From assembly GCF_000004195.4 (NCBI RefSeq), contig NC_030685.2, positions 53,396,016-53,460,015 on the forward strand: 64,000 nucleotides of DNA. Direction: 5' to 3'. The notes below the pieces were generated by a model, which ran no database searches, had not been told where the DNA came from, and worked only from the letters and a program-made list of their open reading frames with translations. Source of the DNA: Xenopus tropicalis (taxonomy: Eukaryota > Chordata > Amphibia > Anura > Pipidae). Positions 43,971 through 55,720 of the stretch are shown here, piece after piece. The position numbers and the translations under genes were made by a program. Within the stretch, counting starts at the first letter, position 1. Every line of letters begins with the position of its first letter.

Positions 43971-45774
43971 CTAATTTAGATTTTTCATGTACCTATGGTG
44001 ACATCAAGGGGCAGGGCGATGACATAAAAGCAGTAGAGATTGGGGGCAGACAGGGTAGGCCGGGGCGTTACAAGGGAAATGGCAAAATTTACTGACATTT
44101 TTAATAGGCCCCACCGTCAGCCAAAGTTTTACTGGCAACCCCAACCACAGACATGCCAGTTGTGCAATTCTGCAGTATGCTCCTTGGTTCATAAATACCA
44201 CACATGCAGATGATCAGTTCTTCTGGTCAAACTCTTGTTTAATAGTAGAAAGAAAATGGAACACCAAGATGAACAGAGATGCCAACCAAGAGGTGTCATT
44301 AGGAAGATAAAGGATTTTTTTTTTAAATCTAATCCTCCTCACACTGTTCACATGTTAACTGTGTTAAATGTTTCCAGCCTCATCTATAGGAGCAAAGGAA
44401 GGAAGTGCACAGGTTACTCTCCCATTCATTTGGCCACTGGCCCTGGAAAGCTGGGGAACAGTTTTATGAAGCAAAAATCCAGCCTTGATGTTGCTGGACG
44501 ACAGCCCCCCACAGCAGGATTCTGTTGATCTATAAGCAACTTTCCAATAGATACTTATTAGAAATATAAATCGGTTTAAGTTATCTGTAAATAGTGTTAA
44601 CACCAGTTACGTAAGCAGCTAATGCTGGAGCCGGCATCTCAAATGTATTTGCCGATGTTTTCCCAATCTGCCTACATTAGGTATCACAGTCCCAACCTTT
44701 GATCTACCCCTTCCCACCAAATGACATCACTGCCCTTAACATGTGACACACTGCCTCACCCGGCTGGTATTACATACTGGCAAAGGTGGCAACCCTAAAT
44801 GTAAATGTAATCACTGATTATCTTTCTGTCCCTTGCTCTATGGGACAGGGGACCTGCTGCCTAATCATGCAGCATTTTATAAAAAAAAAAACATTAATTG
44901 AATGAATCCATAGGACCTGTTTTCGAACCACAGAAATTGTATATGATTATTACAGTGTAACATCCTGTATTTTAATTTAAAATTTGAATATTGAATTTAA
45001 AATTTGGCACAAAATTTCTTACAACATTTGGATTTTTCTCTGAAAAGAGTGGTATACCCCCTCTTTGTTTAACATTGTGCCAATATTGTGCTTTCTTGGT
45101 TTTAGTGGAAGCATGTGATCCCCCCTGGCTGAGCACTAAGTTTTTACGAGATTAGGGTGTACCAGGCTTTATAAGATTTGGAATTGGGATTGCATTATGT
45201 GGTAGTCTTTATAAGATCTGTTCTTGAATACATGGAATACATGAATACAACCAGGGCCGGATTAGTGGCCGGGCCACAAAGACCAGGGCCTAGGGGGGCA
45301 CAAATTTGGGGTCGGCTAGAAAGATATCAATATTTGTGTAGTTCAAAAATTGCTTGATGAACGTATATATCATCCTAGCTTCTTTTGTTACTTTTGGATT
45401 AAGGTCTGCTTCCATATGGACAGTCTCTCTCTCTCTATATATATATATACAATATATTGTATATACACCTATTGAAACAATTGCTAGAACACATATCTAG
45501 CACAAGGTATTTGTATTGGTGTACGTAATCACCTTCAGTTGTAGAGTGTTGCTGGCAATTAAAAGCCCCCATAGAGAATGTTTAAATTGTTAAAAGGTTC
45601 CCTCTTCTAGAGCTGTACACATATCCATAAGAAGGTGTATTTATTGGTGTATGTTGTGCCCCTTTAAATTGAATAGTTGGGAATTAAAGACTGACATTGA
45701 GAAATCTTTAGATGGATAGACTGTAAGTTCTTTAAAAGACTTCACTGGATTTCTATACCATGTTTGCTCTTTGA
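43971..45774. other. Non-coding sequence with repeat fragments
   Basis: 44690-44800 (ATGACATCACTGCCC to GGTGGCAACCCT) looks like one end of another dispersed frog repeat. 45245-45320 (AGGGCCGGATTAGTGGCC) looks like another. A CT/AT microsatellite lies at about 45426-45470. No gene. Confidence 0.4.
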
Positions 45775-46081
45775 TCTGCGATCTGGTCGCACAAAAGATT
45801 GTCAGACCCGCCACTAACCTTCAGGGCTGAAACGGCAGATAAGGAGGTAGAAACAATAGGATTTCTACCTCCTTCTGCCGATTCAGCCCTGACGGCAGAT
45901 TTTCCTCAGGCGCCTTCTATGGCGCCCGATCAAAATCTTTTGACCTGGCCGATCGGCGAGTCGACTGATATCAGCAGCTTCCTGCGATACCGGTCGACTC
46001 GCCAACTTGCCATACACGCACCGAATATTGTACGAAACGAGGTTTTGTACGATATTATCAGTGCGTGTATGGCCAGCTTAA
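45775..46081 (-). repeat. MITE of the GTAAAGCTGGCCATAC family, reversed copy
   Basis: Reverse complement of the 27318 family: it ends GTGCGTGTATGGCCAGCTTA and contains CTGATATCAGCAGC, GGCGAGTCGAC and TTTCTACCTCC blocks. The other tip is decayed. Its open frame resembles a peptide read from the 27318 copy only because both are the same repeat. Confidence 0.83.
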
Positions 46082-46227
46082 GATAGAGAATATCAGATCT
46101 ATATCCTGGCAACTAAAAGAGCCCCACAAGTAAAACTGGAAGCATAAAGAACTCATCTGTGACAAATGCGCTGGTTGTAACCAGACACCTTTTGGGATAC
46201 CTGGCGCTTCATCTGTATGTGTATATA

Positions 46228-47837
46228 CAGTGGAGGAAATAATTATTTGACCCCTCACTGATTTTGTAAGTTTGTCCAATGACAAAGAAATGAAAAGTCT
46301 CAGAACAGTATCATTTCAATGGTAGGTTTATTTTAACAGTGGCAGATAGCACATCAAAAGGAAAATCGAAAAAATAACTTTAAATAAAAGATAGCAACTG
46401 ATTTGCATTTCATTGAGTGAAATAAGTTTTTGAACCCTCTAACAAAAAAAGACTTAATACTTAGTGGAAAACCCCTTGTTTGCAAGCACAGAGGTCAAAC
46501 GTTTCTTGTAATTGATGACCAAGTTTGCGCACATTTTAGGAGGAATGTTGGTCCCACTCCTCTTTGCAGATCATCTCTAAATCCCTAAGGTTTCTGTCTC
46601 TGTGCAACTCTGAGCTTGAGCTCCCTCCATAGGTTTTCTATTGGATTAAGGTCCGGAGACTGACTAGGCCACTCCATGACCTTAATGTGCTTCTTCTTGA
46701 GCCACTCCTTTGTTGCCTTTGCTGTATGTTTTGGGTCATTGTCGTGCTGGAACACCCATCCACGACCCATTTTCAGTTTCCTGGCAGAGGGAAGGAGGTT
46801 GTCGTTCAGGATTTCACGATACATGGCTCCGTCCATTTTCCCGTTAATGCGAATAAGTTGTCCTGTGCCCTTAGCAGAAAAACACCCCCAAAGCAAAATG
46901 TTTCCACCCCCATGCTTGACGGTGGGGACGGTGTTTTGAGGGTCATAGGCAGCATTTTTCTTCCTCCAAACACAGCGAGTTGAGTTAATGCCAAAGAGCT
47001 CTATTTTGGTCTCATCAGACCACAACGCCTTCTCCCAGTCACTCACAGAATCATTCAGGTGTTCATTGGCAAACTTCAGACGGGCCTGCACATGTGCCTT
47101 CTTGAGCAGGGGGACCTTGCGAGCCCTGCAGGATTTTAATCCATTGCGGTGTAATGTGTTTCCAATGGTTCTCTTGGTGACTGTGGTCCCTGCTAATTGG
47201 AGGTCATTAACTAACTCCTCCCGTGTAGTTCTAGGATGCTTTTTTACCTTTCTCAGAATCATTGACACCCCACGAGGTGAGATCTTGCGTGGAGCCCCAG
47301 AGCGAGGTCGATTGATGGTCATTTTGTGCTCCTTCCATTTTCGAACAATCGCACCAACAGTTGTCACCTTCTCTCCCAGCTTCTTGCTAATGGTTTTGTA
47401 GCCCATTCCAGCCTTGTGCAGGTCTACAATTTTGTCTCTGACATCCTTGGACAGCTCTTTGGTCTTTCCCATGTTGGAGAGTTTGGAGTCTGCTTGATTG
47501 ATTGATTCTGTGGACAGGTGTCTTTTATACAGGTGACTAGTTAAGACAGGTGTCCTTAATGAGGTTGACTAATTGAGTAGAAGTGTCTAACCACTCTGTG
47601 GGAGCCAGAACTCTTAATGGTTGGTAGGGGTTCAAAAACTTATTTCACTCAATGAAATGCAAATCAGTTGCTATCTTTTATTTAAAGTTATTTTTTCGAT
47701 TTTCCTTTTGATGTGCTATCTGCCACTGTTAAAATAAACCTACCATTGAAATGATACTGTTCTGAGACTTTTCATTTCTTTGTCATTGGACAAACTTACA
47801 AAATCAGTGAGGGGTCAAATAATTATTTCCTCCACTG
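46228..47837 (-). mobile_element. Tc1-type DNA transposon with long terminal inverted repeats
   Basis: A 1610-bp element flanked by TA (46226-46227, 47838-47839). Ends CAGTGGAGGAAATAATTATT and its inverse lead into terminal repeats of about 209 bp (46228-46437 and 47629-47837) that are nearly identical; both contain CAACTGATTTGCATTTCATT-type words at their inner side. Paired binding sites inside such long repeats are typical of IR/DR-type Tc1 elements. The transposase gene is on the minus strand and is damaged near its end. Both termini look intact, so it could be moved by transposase supplied from elsewhere. Confidence 0.95.
46585..47472 (-). pseudogene. Tc1-family transposase, C-terminus lost by frameshift
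   Basis: 295 codons from an ATG 157 bp inside the inner edge of the terminal repeat. The N-terminal helix-turn-helix (residues about 8-45, [15 protein letters not shown]) and the linker RPRSGAPRK (about 55-63) would bind the terminal repeats. The DDE core is DD34E: Asp153 in WSDETKIE, Asp244 in QHDNDPKH, Glu279 in NPIENLW, with 34 residues between the last two. The family is usually about 340 residues; here the frame ends at RQKP, just after the catalytic Glu. Beyond the stop, recognisable Tc1 sequence continues, first in one other frame ([16 protein letters not shown]) and then another ([10 protein letters not shown]), so two indels are needed to explain it. All three catalytic residues survive, but the protein lacks its C-terminal helix region and is probably inactive. 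Confidence 0.93.
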
Positions 47838-47839
47838 TA

Positions 47840-49175
47840 CATTTTATAAATATATATATTTTTTTTTTCTCTATGATCATTATGAACTATACATAATATG
47901 TGCCATGTATCAGCTTTTGTGGGACAAATTGAAGGATTAAAGGTCAGTTATGGGATGAGATAAGTCTGTAGCCCATTGAAGGCAATTATGCCTCTGATAA
48001 AATGGTCCATTGGCCAGGAAATATTTAAGGCCAGCATCTTTCTTGTTGATTGTTATGATATATCACGCTAGTTTTGACTGTTATATCAATACATTTTTTA
48101 CTATAGAATCTATCTGGTAACTACAGCATTTCTATAGTGGTCAGAATTTCCTAAGTAGCCACGTAATGTTAGCTTGTTTTTTTAAATGTTTTGTGTACAA
48201 TAATATGTTCTTATGGCAACATTATTCAATTTCTTATAAATCACTGCTGGGTTTTTTTTTTGTTTTACCCTTTATTGTGTATGCTCTTTTGCTTACAGAT
48301 TAGACAGTTTACTTGGTTTTAGTGGCAGGGCATGATTAGAGATGCTAATCATGGTGGGGGAGCATTATGGCTTTTAAATTGTACTTCTATTGACTGAAAG
48401 AAACAGAAGATGTAAGGCCAACTTTCTTCTTGCTACTGTACGTATCTAGGGTGACTTTTTTATATAAAGTAGAATGTCCCCTTGGACTGCTATGCATGGT
48501 GCCTATTAAATATCTGATGTAGGGCATTTGATGCCTTTTTGACTGTTTTCTATTGAGTGTCCTGTAAGCAGCCAGAACAAGTAATTGGTTTTAATTTAAC
48601 CATTTAACCATCCAATAGCTGACATTTATACAGCTGATATATCTCAATATATATATGGAGATATCTCAGATGACTTGCTAATATGGCCCCATTGGGACTA
48701 ATTCAATCAGGTCAAGTATTCTTGTTCTACCTTGGCTATTGTATCTTGGCCGCATGGACTGTTTCAAGTCTTAAGTGATCATTTTAAGGTAGAGGCATGT
48801 TTTTATTTATTGATGTGGATTTGCTATTAAAGGGGTATTAAAGGGGTTGTTGTAACTTGTCTGCCTCAGTTATAAAGTCAGGATGTTATATGGTAATAAT
48901 TTGAAGGGGAACTAGATTTCTATCACCCCTAAAGTGTAATTTTTTAGGGTTTAGTTTAGAAGACTATTTAGAAGCTTAACTATATTTATTTTTAATTTTT
49001 TTGCCATTCTTATCTAGCAAAGTTTGACATTTTATTAAATTGATAACACTCAATAGTTGGGTCTAATATTTTATTTTTTGGGAGTGATATACAGTATTTC
49101 ACACATGTAGTATGTATGGTACACACATAACAGTGTTATAGCTAGCTAGATAAAAAAAAAAACATATAGGTAGGA
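47840..49175. other. Unique-looking non-coding sequence
   Basis: No gene. Near 48830-48960 there are TTAAAGGGG words like T2 MITE tips, without a matching partner. Confidence 0.45.
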
Positions 49176-49183
49176 AGATAGAT

Positions 49184-49226
<43 letters not shown>
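49176..49226 (+). repeat. GATA tetranucleotide microsatellite
   Basis: About eleven GATA units with one early interruption (GATAGATGATAGATA). Confidence 0.97.
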
Positions 49227-50294
49227 TCACACACACTCAAATTATTCTCTTTTCCTTTGTACAGCAGATCTAATCAGTTTACCCGAGCCTCTAGTTTCAG
49301 TGAATATGGCAAACATTTCAGTAGTCTCCCTGGGACATTTAATTTGCAAGTGTCTACAAAGGAGACTCATTTATACTGACATTAAGGACACATTAACATC
49401 ATTAAATGAGATCCCACTTTATGGTAACAGCAAATGTCACATTGATCAGCAGTGATAAGGAGAGAGGGTAATACTAGCAGCAATATCTGGGGCCACATTA
49501 TTTGCATTTATAAAGAGGAGAAAATAAAAGCCCAGCCTAAGAAGATTTGTATACATACGTAAGGTTGATGCGCCATCTGTTCGCACAACAAACTTTTCAG
49601 TCTCCTCTGCATTAAGATTTCATTTTTATGTTCTGTTTATTATTTTGAAATTGAAGCACAGGTCGTTAAGAAGAAAAATAATGAAATTTACAAGTGTTAT
49701 TATAAATTGAAGCAACTGGGTAATGGTGGAATGAAGATGGCTTGAAAAACATAACTGACGAGTAATTATCGTGCCTTGTATATGAAGCTATGCTACACTA
49801 ATAAGAGGACAGTGAGAGTCGATCTTGCGTGTCCCCAAAAGGTTTTATGTTCAGCTTTCTCAAAGTCAAAAGTCTGTATATGAATTTAACAGAAACGTAA
49901 AATGATAGAACCCTAAGGCTGACATTTATGAAAGGGTACTAAGGTTTATCTCCCATTATCAAGATAAAAATGCAAATGCCATTTAGGGTGCTATACTTTA
50001 GAACTTAATAATGAATCAGTTTTATTTATTCTTTATCTTCTGACGTGGCAGATCTGGAAGTGTTTAACTGCTGTACCAAAACAATTAGGAAGAAAATCAA
50101 ACTACAATCTTGGTGTAGATATATTTATAACGCTAGGGCCAATATGCCTTTTTTTAAAGATAATGTAAGCTTTTTTGAAGGGCATGACTTACTCTTCTTG
50201 CTGTGACTCTGGTAGATGTTGATTATTTCTGTAATGAGTGCATCCTTTGATTGGACAGGCAGGTTTTATGGTGAAAGTGCACAGAACATGCCAC
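49227..50294. other. Unique sequence, possible conserved non-coding element
   Basis: 49330-49860 has no repeat signatures and is rich in ATTA-core and ATTTGCAT-like words (CACATTATTTGCATTTATAA). It has no coding potential. Such stretches are common in vertebrate regulatory deserts, but conservation cannot be judged from one sequence. Confidence 0.35.
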
Positions 50295-50465
50295 TAGATC
50301 CCCAGAGGGGAGCAGGACTGGGATTCAAAGTAGGCCCTGGCATTCCAAGTACACAGGGGCCCAAAGAGCCCCCCACCAGTCCACTAAGTAGTATCTGTCT
50401 ATGGCATCTCACAGCAGCCCCTCTGGAATTTGCCATAATCTACAGATTACCAGTCCATGCCTGGA
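50295..50465 (+). repeat. Dispersed repeat (ACTGGGATTCAAAGTAGGCC family)
   Basis: The block from CAGGACTGGGATTCAAAGT to CAGATTACCAGTCCATGCC is repeated in inverted form at 51422-51545 (TGGCATTTGCCAGAATCCAC when reverse-complemented). It is palindrome-like at its ends (GGACTGG / CCAGTCC). The open frame across it is incidental. Confidence 0.75.
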
Positions 50466-50479
50466 GGGTAGCCTGGTAT

Positions 50480-50637
50480 TGTCACTGCGAAACGCATAAA
50501 ATGACATGCATCAAAAAAAAATTGTACCGCGCGACAAAAAAAAAATGATGCTCCCATTTCACTAAACAATCCACCAATGGTGAAACATGGAAATTCGCCG
50601 TGAATCCATGCCTGCTAAAGAATTTTGCTCCTCACTA
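50480..50637. repeat. hAT-type MITE (TAGTGATGAG family), right part
   Basis: Contains TGAAACATGGAAATTCGCC, GAATCCATGCCTGC and a terminus TTGCTCCTCACTA. The left terminus is missing, apparently joined to the preceding repeat. Confidence 0.7.
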
Positions 50638-51421
50638 CACTCAAGCACATAAAGTTCAATGCAGTAAGACAAGCAGCAATTAAATGGTCCAAAGACCATA
50701 AAGAAGACATGATCTCCAGATATGCCACGTAGGACCAACAAACCAGGGTACAGAAAAATGACAAATGGTGATGCCACAAAAAAAAAAAGCCAACAAAATT
50801 AAAGGAGTGACACTGTATAGCTCTTTCAGTTGATTAACATGAGGGGCCTGCCATCTCTGCAGAAAGCTTCTGCCAAAAGTTATCCCAGATAAAAGGTGAG
50901 CTAGTGGGCCCCCTATTCTGGGCAAATGCCCCTTAGGCCTATTTATTAAAACAGCCCTAATAATGCCTAGCCCTTGAATCTAGCATGGCCTAACACAGGC
51001 CTCAAATTCTTCAATAAATAAATGTAAATGTGTATAATTCTCTAGGCTCTCATTCACTGACTCTCTGGTATTTTGACTAGCCAGGTTTTCTTATGATGAG
51101 TGAAATAATGTAGTAATAGTAATTCTTCAAAATAAGTTTGGTATATGTGGTAGAAACCACTTGGTTGCCATTTGAGCTTAGAATTTAGACAACTGATAAA
51201 TGAAACATATACCTAGAGCATTAGAGTTAAAAACCCTGAAGGCTATTCAGTAGATATTCTTCAGGGTGATCAAAATAAGTATAAGATCATCAATGTAGTG
51301 ACCATAGTAGACTAATTTTGCTCCAAAGCCAGGAACCGGTTTTCCCAGAAGCCCATGAAAAGACTGGCATGTTTTGGAGCTACCGATGGCGCTTAAACTC
51401 ATTCATAGCAACCAATTAGTG
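50638..51421. other. Non-coding sequence
   Basis: No gene; lone MITE-tip-like words near 50935 (GGCCTATTTATTAAAAC). Confidence 0.45.
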
Positions 51422-51545
51422 GTACCAGGCCCAGACTGGTGATCTGTGGATTCTGGCAAATGCCAGTGCGGCTGCTGTAAGATGCCATAGACAGTCTATA
51501 TTTAGTGGGCTGGTGGGGGCTGTTTGGGCCTATTTTAAATTCCAA
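51422..51545 (-). repeat. Dispersed repeat, inverted copy of 50295-50465
   Basis: CCCAGACTGGTGATCTGTGG through GGCAAATGCCAG and GATGCCATAGACAGTCTATA to TGTTTGGGCCT matches the reverse complement of the 50295 block. Confidence 0.75.
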
Positions 51546-51954
51546 TTATACTGTAGCTCTTTCCAGTCATCTGCAGTAAGACCAAGGAAAGTGATATTGT
51601 GTTTGGTCGCCAGGGGTTACTGCCTAGGTTCAAATTTGCACAGTGTTAAGAATGAAATTTTTACCTAAAAACAGTTGGATCTAATTTCCCATTTTTGAGG
51701 GACAGCTATTTGGTCACCACACACAGGGACATATTAAATAGAAGCTGTGAAAAAAGGCTGTTTTAGCCTGTGCCCTTCCTCTAATAAAAATGTAAGCACC
51801 TGATTCACAAGAAAGTATATGGATGCTCTATGGAGAATTATATACTGCACTTTTAATATGGTGTGGGCATCAATTTTAAACTTATTACGATACTATACTC
51901 AGACTATTATTACTTGGTATATGCAGAAACTTTCGATGAAAGCCTTTAGGGCAG
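51546..51954. other. Unique-looking non-coding sequence
   Basis: Nothing recognised. Confidence 0.5.
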
Positions 51955-52028
51955 TCGCTACGATTTCCCAAAGTCGCATGACGTTTCCTCTCAAGGCATC
52001 TTCAGGCAAGTTTGGGACATCGTAGCGA
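51955..52028. repeat. Inverted repeat (18-bp arms)
   Basis: TCGCTACGATTTCCCAAA (51955-51972) pairs with TTTGGGACATCGTAGCGA (52011-52028), 17 of 18 matches, around a 38-nt loop. Probably the core of a small foldback element. Confidence 0.85.
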
Positions 52029-52079
52029 CGCGTATGCCATCCCACCAGTGATTTACATTCTTGCCGATGGGATGCATTG

Positions 52080-52131
52080 CAGGGAGATTAGTCGCCCGCA
52101 GCAACGAATATTTGTCGTGGAGTAATCTCCC
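52080..52131. repeat. Imperfect foldback related to 31121-31204
   Basis: CAGGGAGATTAGTCGCCCGC and a loosely inverse GTCGTGGAGTAATCTCCCTG. It shares the GGAGATTAGTCGCCCGC core with the near-perfect element at 31121. Confidence 0.65.
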
Positions 52132-52149
52132 TGTCTGCCACTTCCCTTA

Positions 52150-52340
52150 GGGTGGAGACGCACAGAGCTACTAGTTACAGTTACTTCAGCTAAACTCCAG
52201 AAAATACCCTGCTATAGACAATACTGAGAATTGCTTCTGCTAAAACACATATAGAGACAGTTATCAGTAAATGATCAGCATTGCTTATTTTAGTAGCCAC
52301 AACAGGAAGCTGCTACTAGTAGCTCTGTGTGTCTTCACCC
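52150..52340. repeat. MITE with 3-bp TTA duplication
   Basis: Left GGGTGGAGACGCACAGAGCT and right AGCTCTGTGTGTCTTCACCC are inverted; TTA on both sides (52147-52149, 52341-52343). PIF/Harbinger-like by duplication. A relative lies at 63187. Confidence 0.9.
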
Positions 52341-52343
52341 TTA

Positions 52344-55300
52344 AATGCTGGTTGTGAACAGCACTTTATTTATAAGTAGAATCCAGGCATGAGCAAGCTA
52401 CAGTGTTGGCTTGCTGGTAATTACCTATAGATTACAGTAGATCCTATGATCTATGGTAAAGAGTTAGGAATTCTTTGTAGAGTCCCTTATATATATTTAG
52501 GTTTATTTGAACAAAGTAAACTCAGTTACATTTATTCAATGCTTTACATACTTTGCAATATAAATAAAAAATAACTCAATTTAGAACAGGCTACTAATGG
52601 TTTCTGTGGTCTTTTATACATATCCTTTAGAGCAACAGCCCTGGTCTTTAATTTGCTTCCACCTTACTTTTTTGGTAGAACAGTTATCACTGACCATTGT
52701 GGGATTGTGTGATTTAAACACAGCAGAATAAGGAAGCATCGCTGTTTGTTGACCAGGGTCTGGTAAGTTTGTAACCTCTTTAGCTCAAATAGGAGCACAT
52801 TAGCTAAGGTGCAAAATTCAGCATTTTATTCCTGGCATTCCAACAGGGCAAGAAACTGGATGCAATGTTATATTTTACCTGCTGTAATACAGACCACATT
52901 GCAAGCAAATCTAGCATATAATGGCCCTTTCACTAACATAAAGGGGCTCATAATAACATGGAGACTATGTTAATTAGAGAGTCAGCATTCAAAAGAATAT
53001 TGTATTTTCTCACCATTCTGTACTAACAGTTATTCAGCTAAAGAATGTTAATACATTGGGTAAAGGAAAGTAAAGAGAGTAAAAAGAAAGCTTTGGCTGT
53101 ATTATCTGTGTTGTTGAACTGCATTAGCAAACAAGTTGCCTTTCAAGAGCTGGGCTCTATTAACACTACTGCTATCATTCATTTTTTTTAGGTTCTGATA
53201 GACATATGCTTTTTTCCTGTATTTAAAATGCTATTGTGTGAACAGCTATCTTTCTTAATATCAAAGTTCTGCCTTTGACCTCATTTACTAAAGATTCCAA
53301 TCGTGTTTCAAACTCTGTAAACGAGACTAAGACACAAAAGTATGAAATGCGTTGTCAGGATAATCTCTGTGTATTGATTGCAGCTCTAGCATATTGTTTC
53401 TGTAAGTGATTTGCATTACTGAGAGCAAGCACCTCCTAAGTTAAAAGCATTAGAGTGAACTAATCTGAAGGAACACAGAAGTGAGGAATTCAGAACAAGC
53501 AAATGAGGTCGCGTTACAAGCGCCGACAAACTTTTAGCAGCGACTGGAAGATTCTCTAATAACCAGAGAGCTGTAAATAACCATTGCAACAATATCTTAA
53601 CTTGCAATGCCTAGCTTAGCTCCAGATTCAAGTCTCCCTTCAGCACTGCATGAGTTAATCAGTCAGTAAGACTACAAAATCTCCTAGAGTCTAATGGATA
53701 TTTCCTACTGTTTGTCAAACAAGAGGTTCATGGCTTAGTCAGGGACAAAGTTATTAAGGACATAAAAAGCCATCTGGATGATGCTAATAAACATAAAGTG
53801 TAACCTTCAGATCCATCGCTGAGATGACCAAAATGTGACAGGCCAGATGTTTTTAAAAAAAGCAATACAAAGCTTTCCTTTCAATAGCTATAGAAATGCA
53901 CTGATGTTGATATCAACAAATACCAGTACGTTTTTATTAAATCGCATTGCCGTCGTCTTTATTAGAAAAGGAACAATATGTATCTTGTGTGAGCTCTATT
54001 CACAACGCCATGAGACAAAAGCTTCCGCGTATCACATGATGCATTAAGAAGCCTCGCACTTTATTTCTGAAATTGTTGACTTCAAATCCACAAGCAACAT
54101 AGCATCACAATTTACTGTGCAATAAAGTACTGGATCAAGGTGCACAACCCAAGGCGCTAAACGATGCATATTGGTTAAACACTGCTGTGCTATACTCCCC
54201 AATTATATAGGTACAACAAAAATTCCTTAAATCAACATTTATATGGATCCAACGTTGTTTTCTTTTTCTCAGCTATAGAACATACAAAGTGGGCATACTA
54301 TAAAACCAAATAAAACAAATATTCTTGTTTAAAATTTGTGGAGTTAGGTGCTTCTATCAATGCTTGCACATGCAAATGCAGCAAGCAAAGTACAATATTG
54401 GAAGCAGTTTTTCCCCAAAGTAAATTGCAGCCATTTGTGCCAGATTTGTGCCTGCCACAATTGCACCTACTGCAATAATCAGTTTTGCATTAGGCATCAA
54501 AATGACTTTTGGCTTTGCCAATTGAGTGTGGCGGTAGGTTCAAGGTTTGCCAGCATCAATAGGCCCACATGTGGACAATTCATTAGGCAAACTTGGTAGG
54601 CGTTTTGTGCAACTTCCGAAAGCCAAAGCGATGCATGGGCCTTTCCACCAGTGACTCCTATTGTTGTTGGTGGAAAAGCATTTTGGAGCGGTTAGTCGAT
54701 CATAGTAGCAGAGATCTATCGAGGTCGATTAACACTCTGTGGGACATCAGGCTACGTGCGCAGTTGTAAATGAGTTCTATTGATTCTTACACCAGACCAA
54801 ACTATGTAAATCATTTTCAGTGGTATTCAGGCCTGTCCCAGATTTCTAAGATGGCAGGCCCATGCGCCCATGCACCCATGCACTGGTTATCTGGCTTCTA
54901 ATTTTAATAAGTATGTAGCTTATGCGTACTTTTATCACAAATGAACACATAAACAAATAGAGCTTCACAATTAAACACAGTCTTTCCACTTCCTACATCT
55001 GAAAGTAATTTGTTTGTATTTGAATTTGCCAGTTTGTTGGCTGGGAAGCCATAAAAGAAGATTATCTTTTAAACTCTGCAGTAAAATTTAATTGCAGCTT
55101 TCAGCAATTAGATTAATAATTTAAGAAATGAGGATTTTTCCCTATAGCTACAAATTCCAGAATTAATATCAAAAATGATTTTAAAAGTTTACATTAACAC
55201 CTTAACCTCCAAAGTGTAATATTTTGGGGTGCAAAGGCCAAAATTAAAAATATAAATTAATTTCTGAAACTAATTGCCTGCATGAGGTCACAATCTATAC

Positions 55301-55474
55301 ATAGCATATACATCTAAATCCCTGTCTACATTTAATGTTACCTTATGTTCCCTTTTGCCTTTACAATTGGGTGGGTTAAGTACAAAGGGCAGGTCTGCTG
55401 TAGATAAAATACAACATAGCAGTATGTTTTTTTTAATAATATAGCTTTAGTACACACTGTGCTTCCCCATGTTC
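52344..55474. other. Unique-looking non-coding sequence
   Basis: Three kilobases with no gene, RNA gene or transposon end that I can support. Confidence 0.5.
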
Positions 55475-55720
55475 TTAAAGGGGAAGTTCACCTTCATTTT
55501 AGTTCTAGTATGTTATACATTGACCAGTTCTTATCAACTTGGTCTTATATCATTTTTATGGGTTTTTTTTAATCATTTACCCTCTGGTGTGCACTCTGCT
55601 TTTTTTCACTGAAATTTAAAGGCAGTTTTATAGGAACTAATATTACTGTGTCTCATTCCAGTATCCCCCACTGCAGCTGCCTTTATCCATTGCGTCTCTG
55701 CATTTATTATGTCAAAATAG
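55475..55720 (+). repeat. T2-type MITE, left part only
   Basis: Starts TTAAAGGGGAAGTTCACCTT, a typical T2 terminus, and proceeds into CATTGACCAGTTCTTATC. The inverse end is absent, so the right half is deleted or very diverged. Confidence 0.6.

Noticed and set aside
46676..47401. Plus-strand frames opposite the Tc1 transposase
   Set aside because: Antisense shadows of the transposase gene.
50216..50548. 110-codon plus-strand frame
   Set aside because: Runs through a dispersed repeat that also occurs inverted at 51422-51545 and into a hAT MITE.
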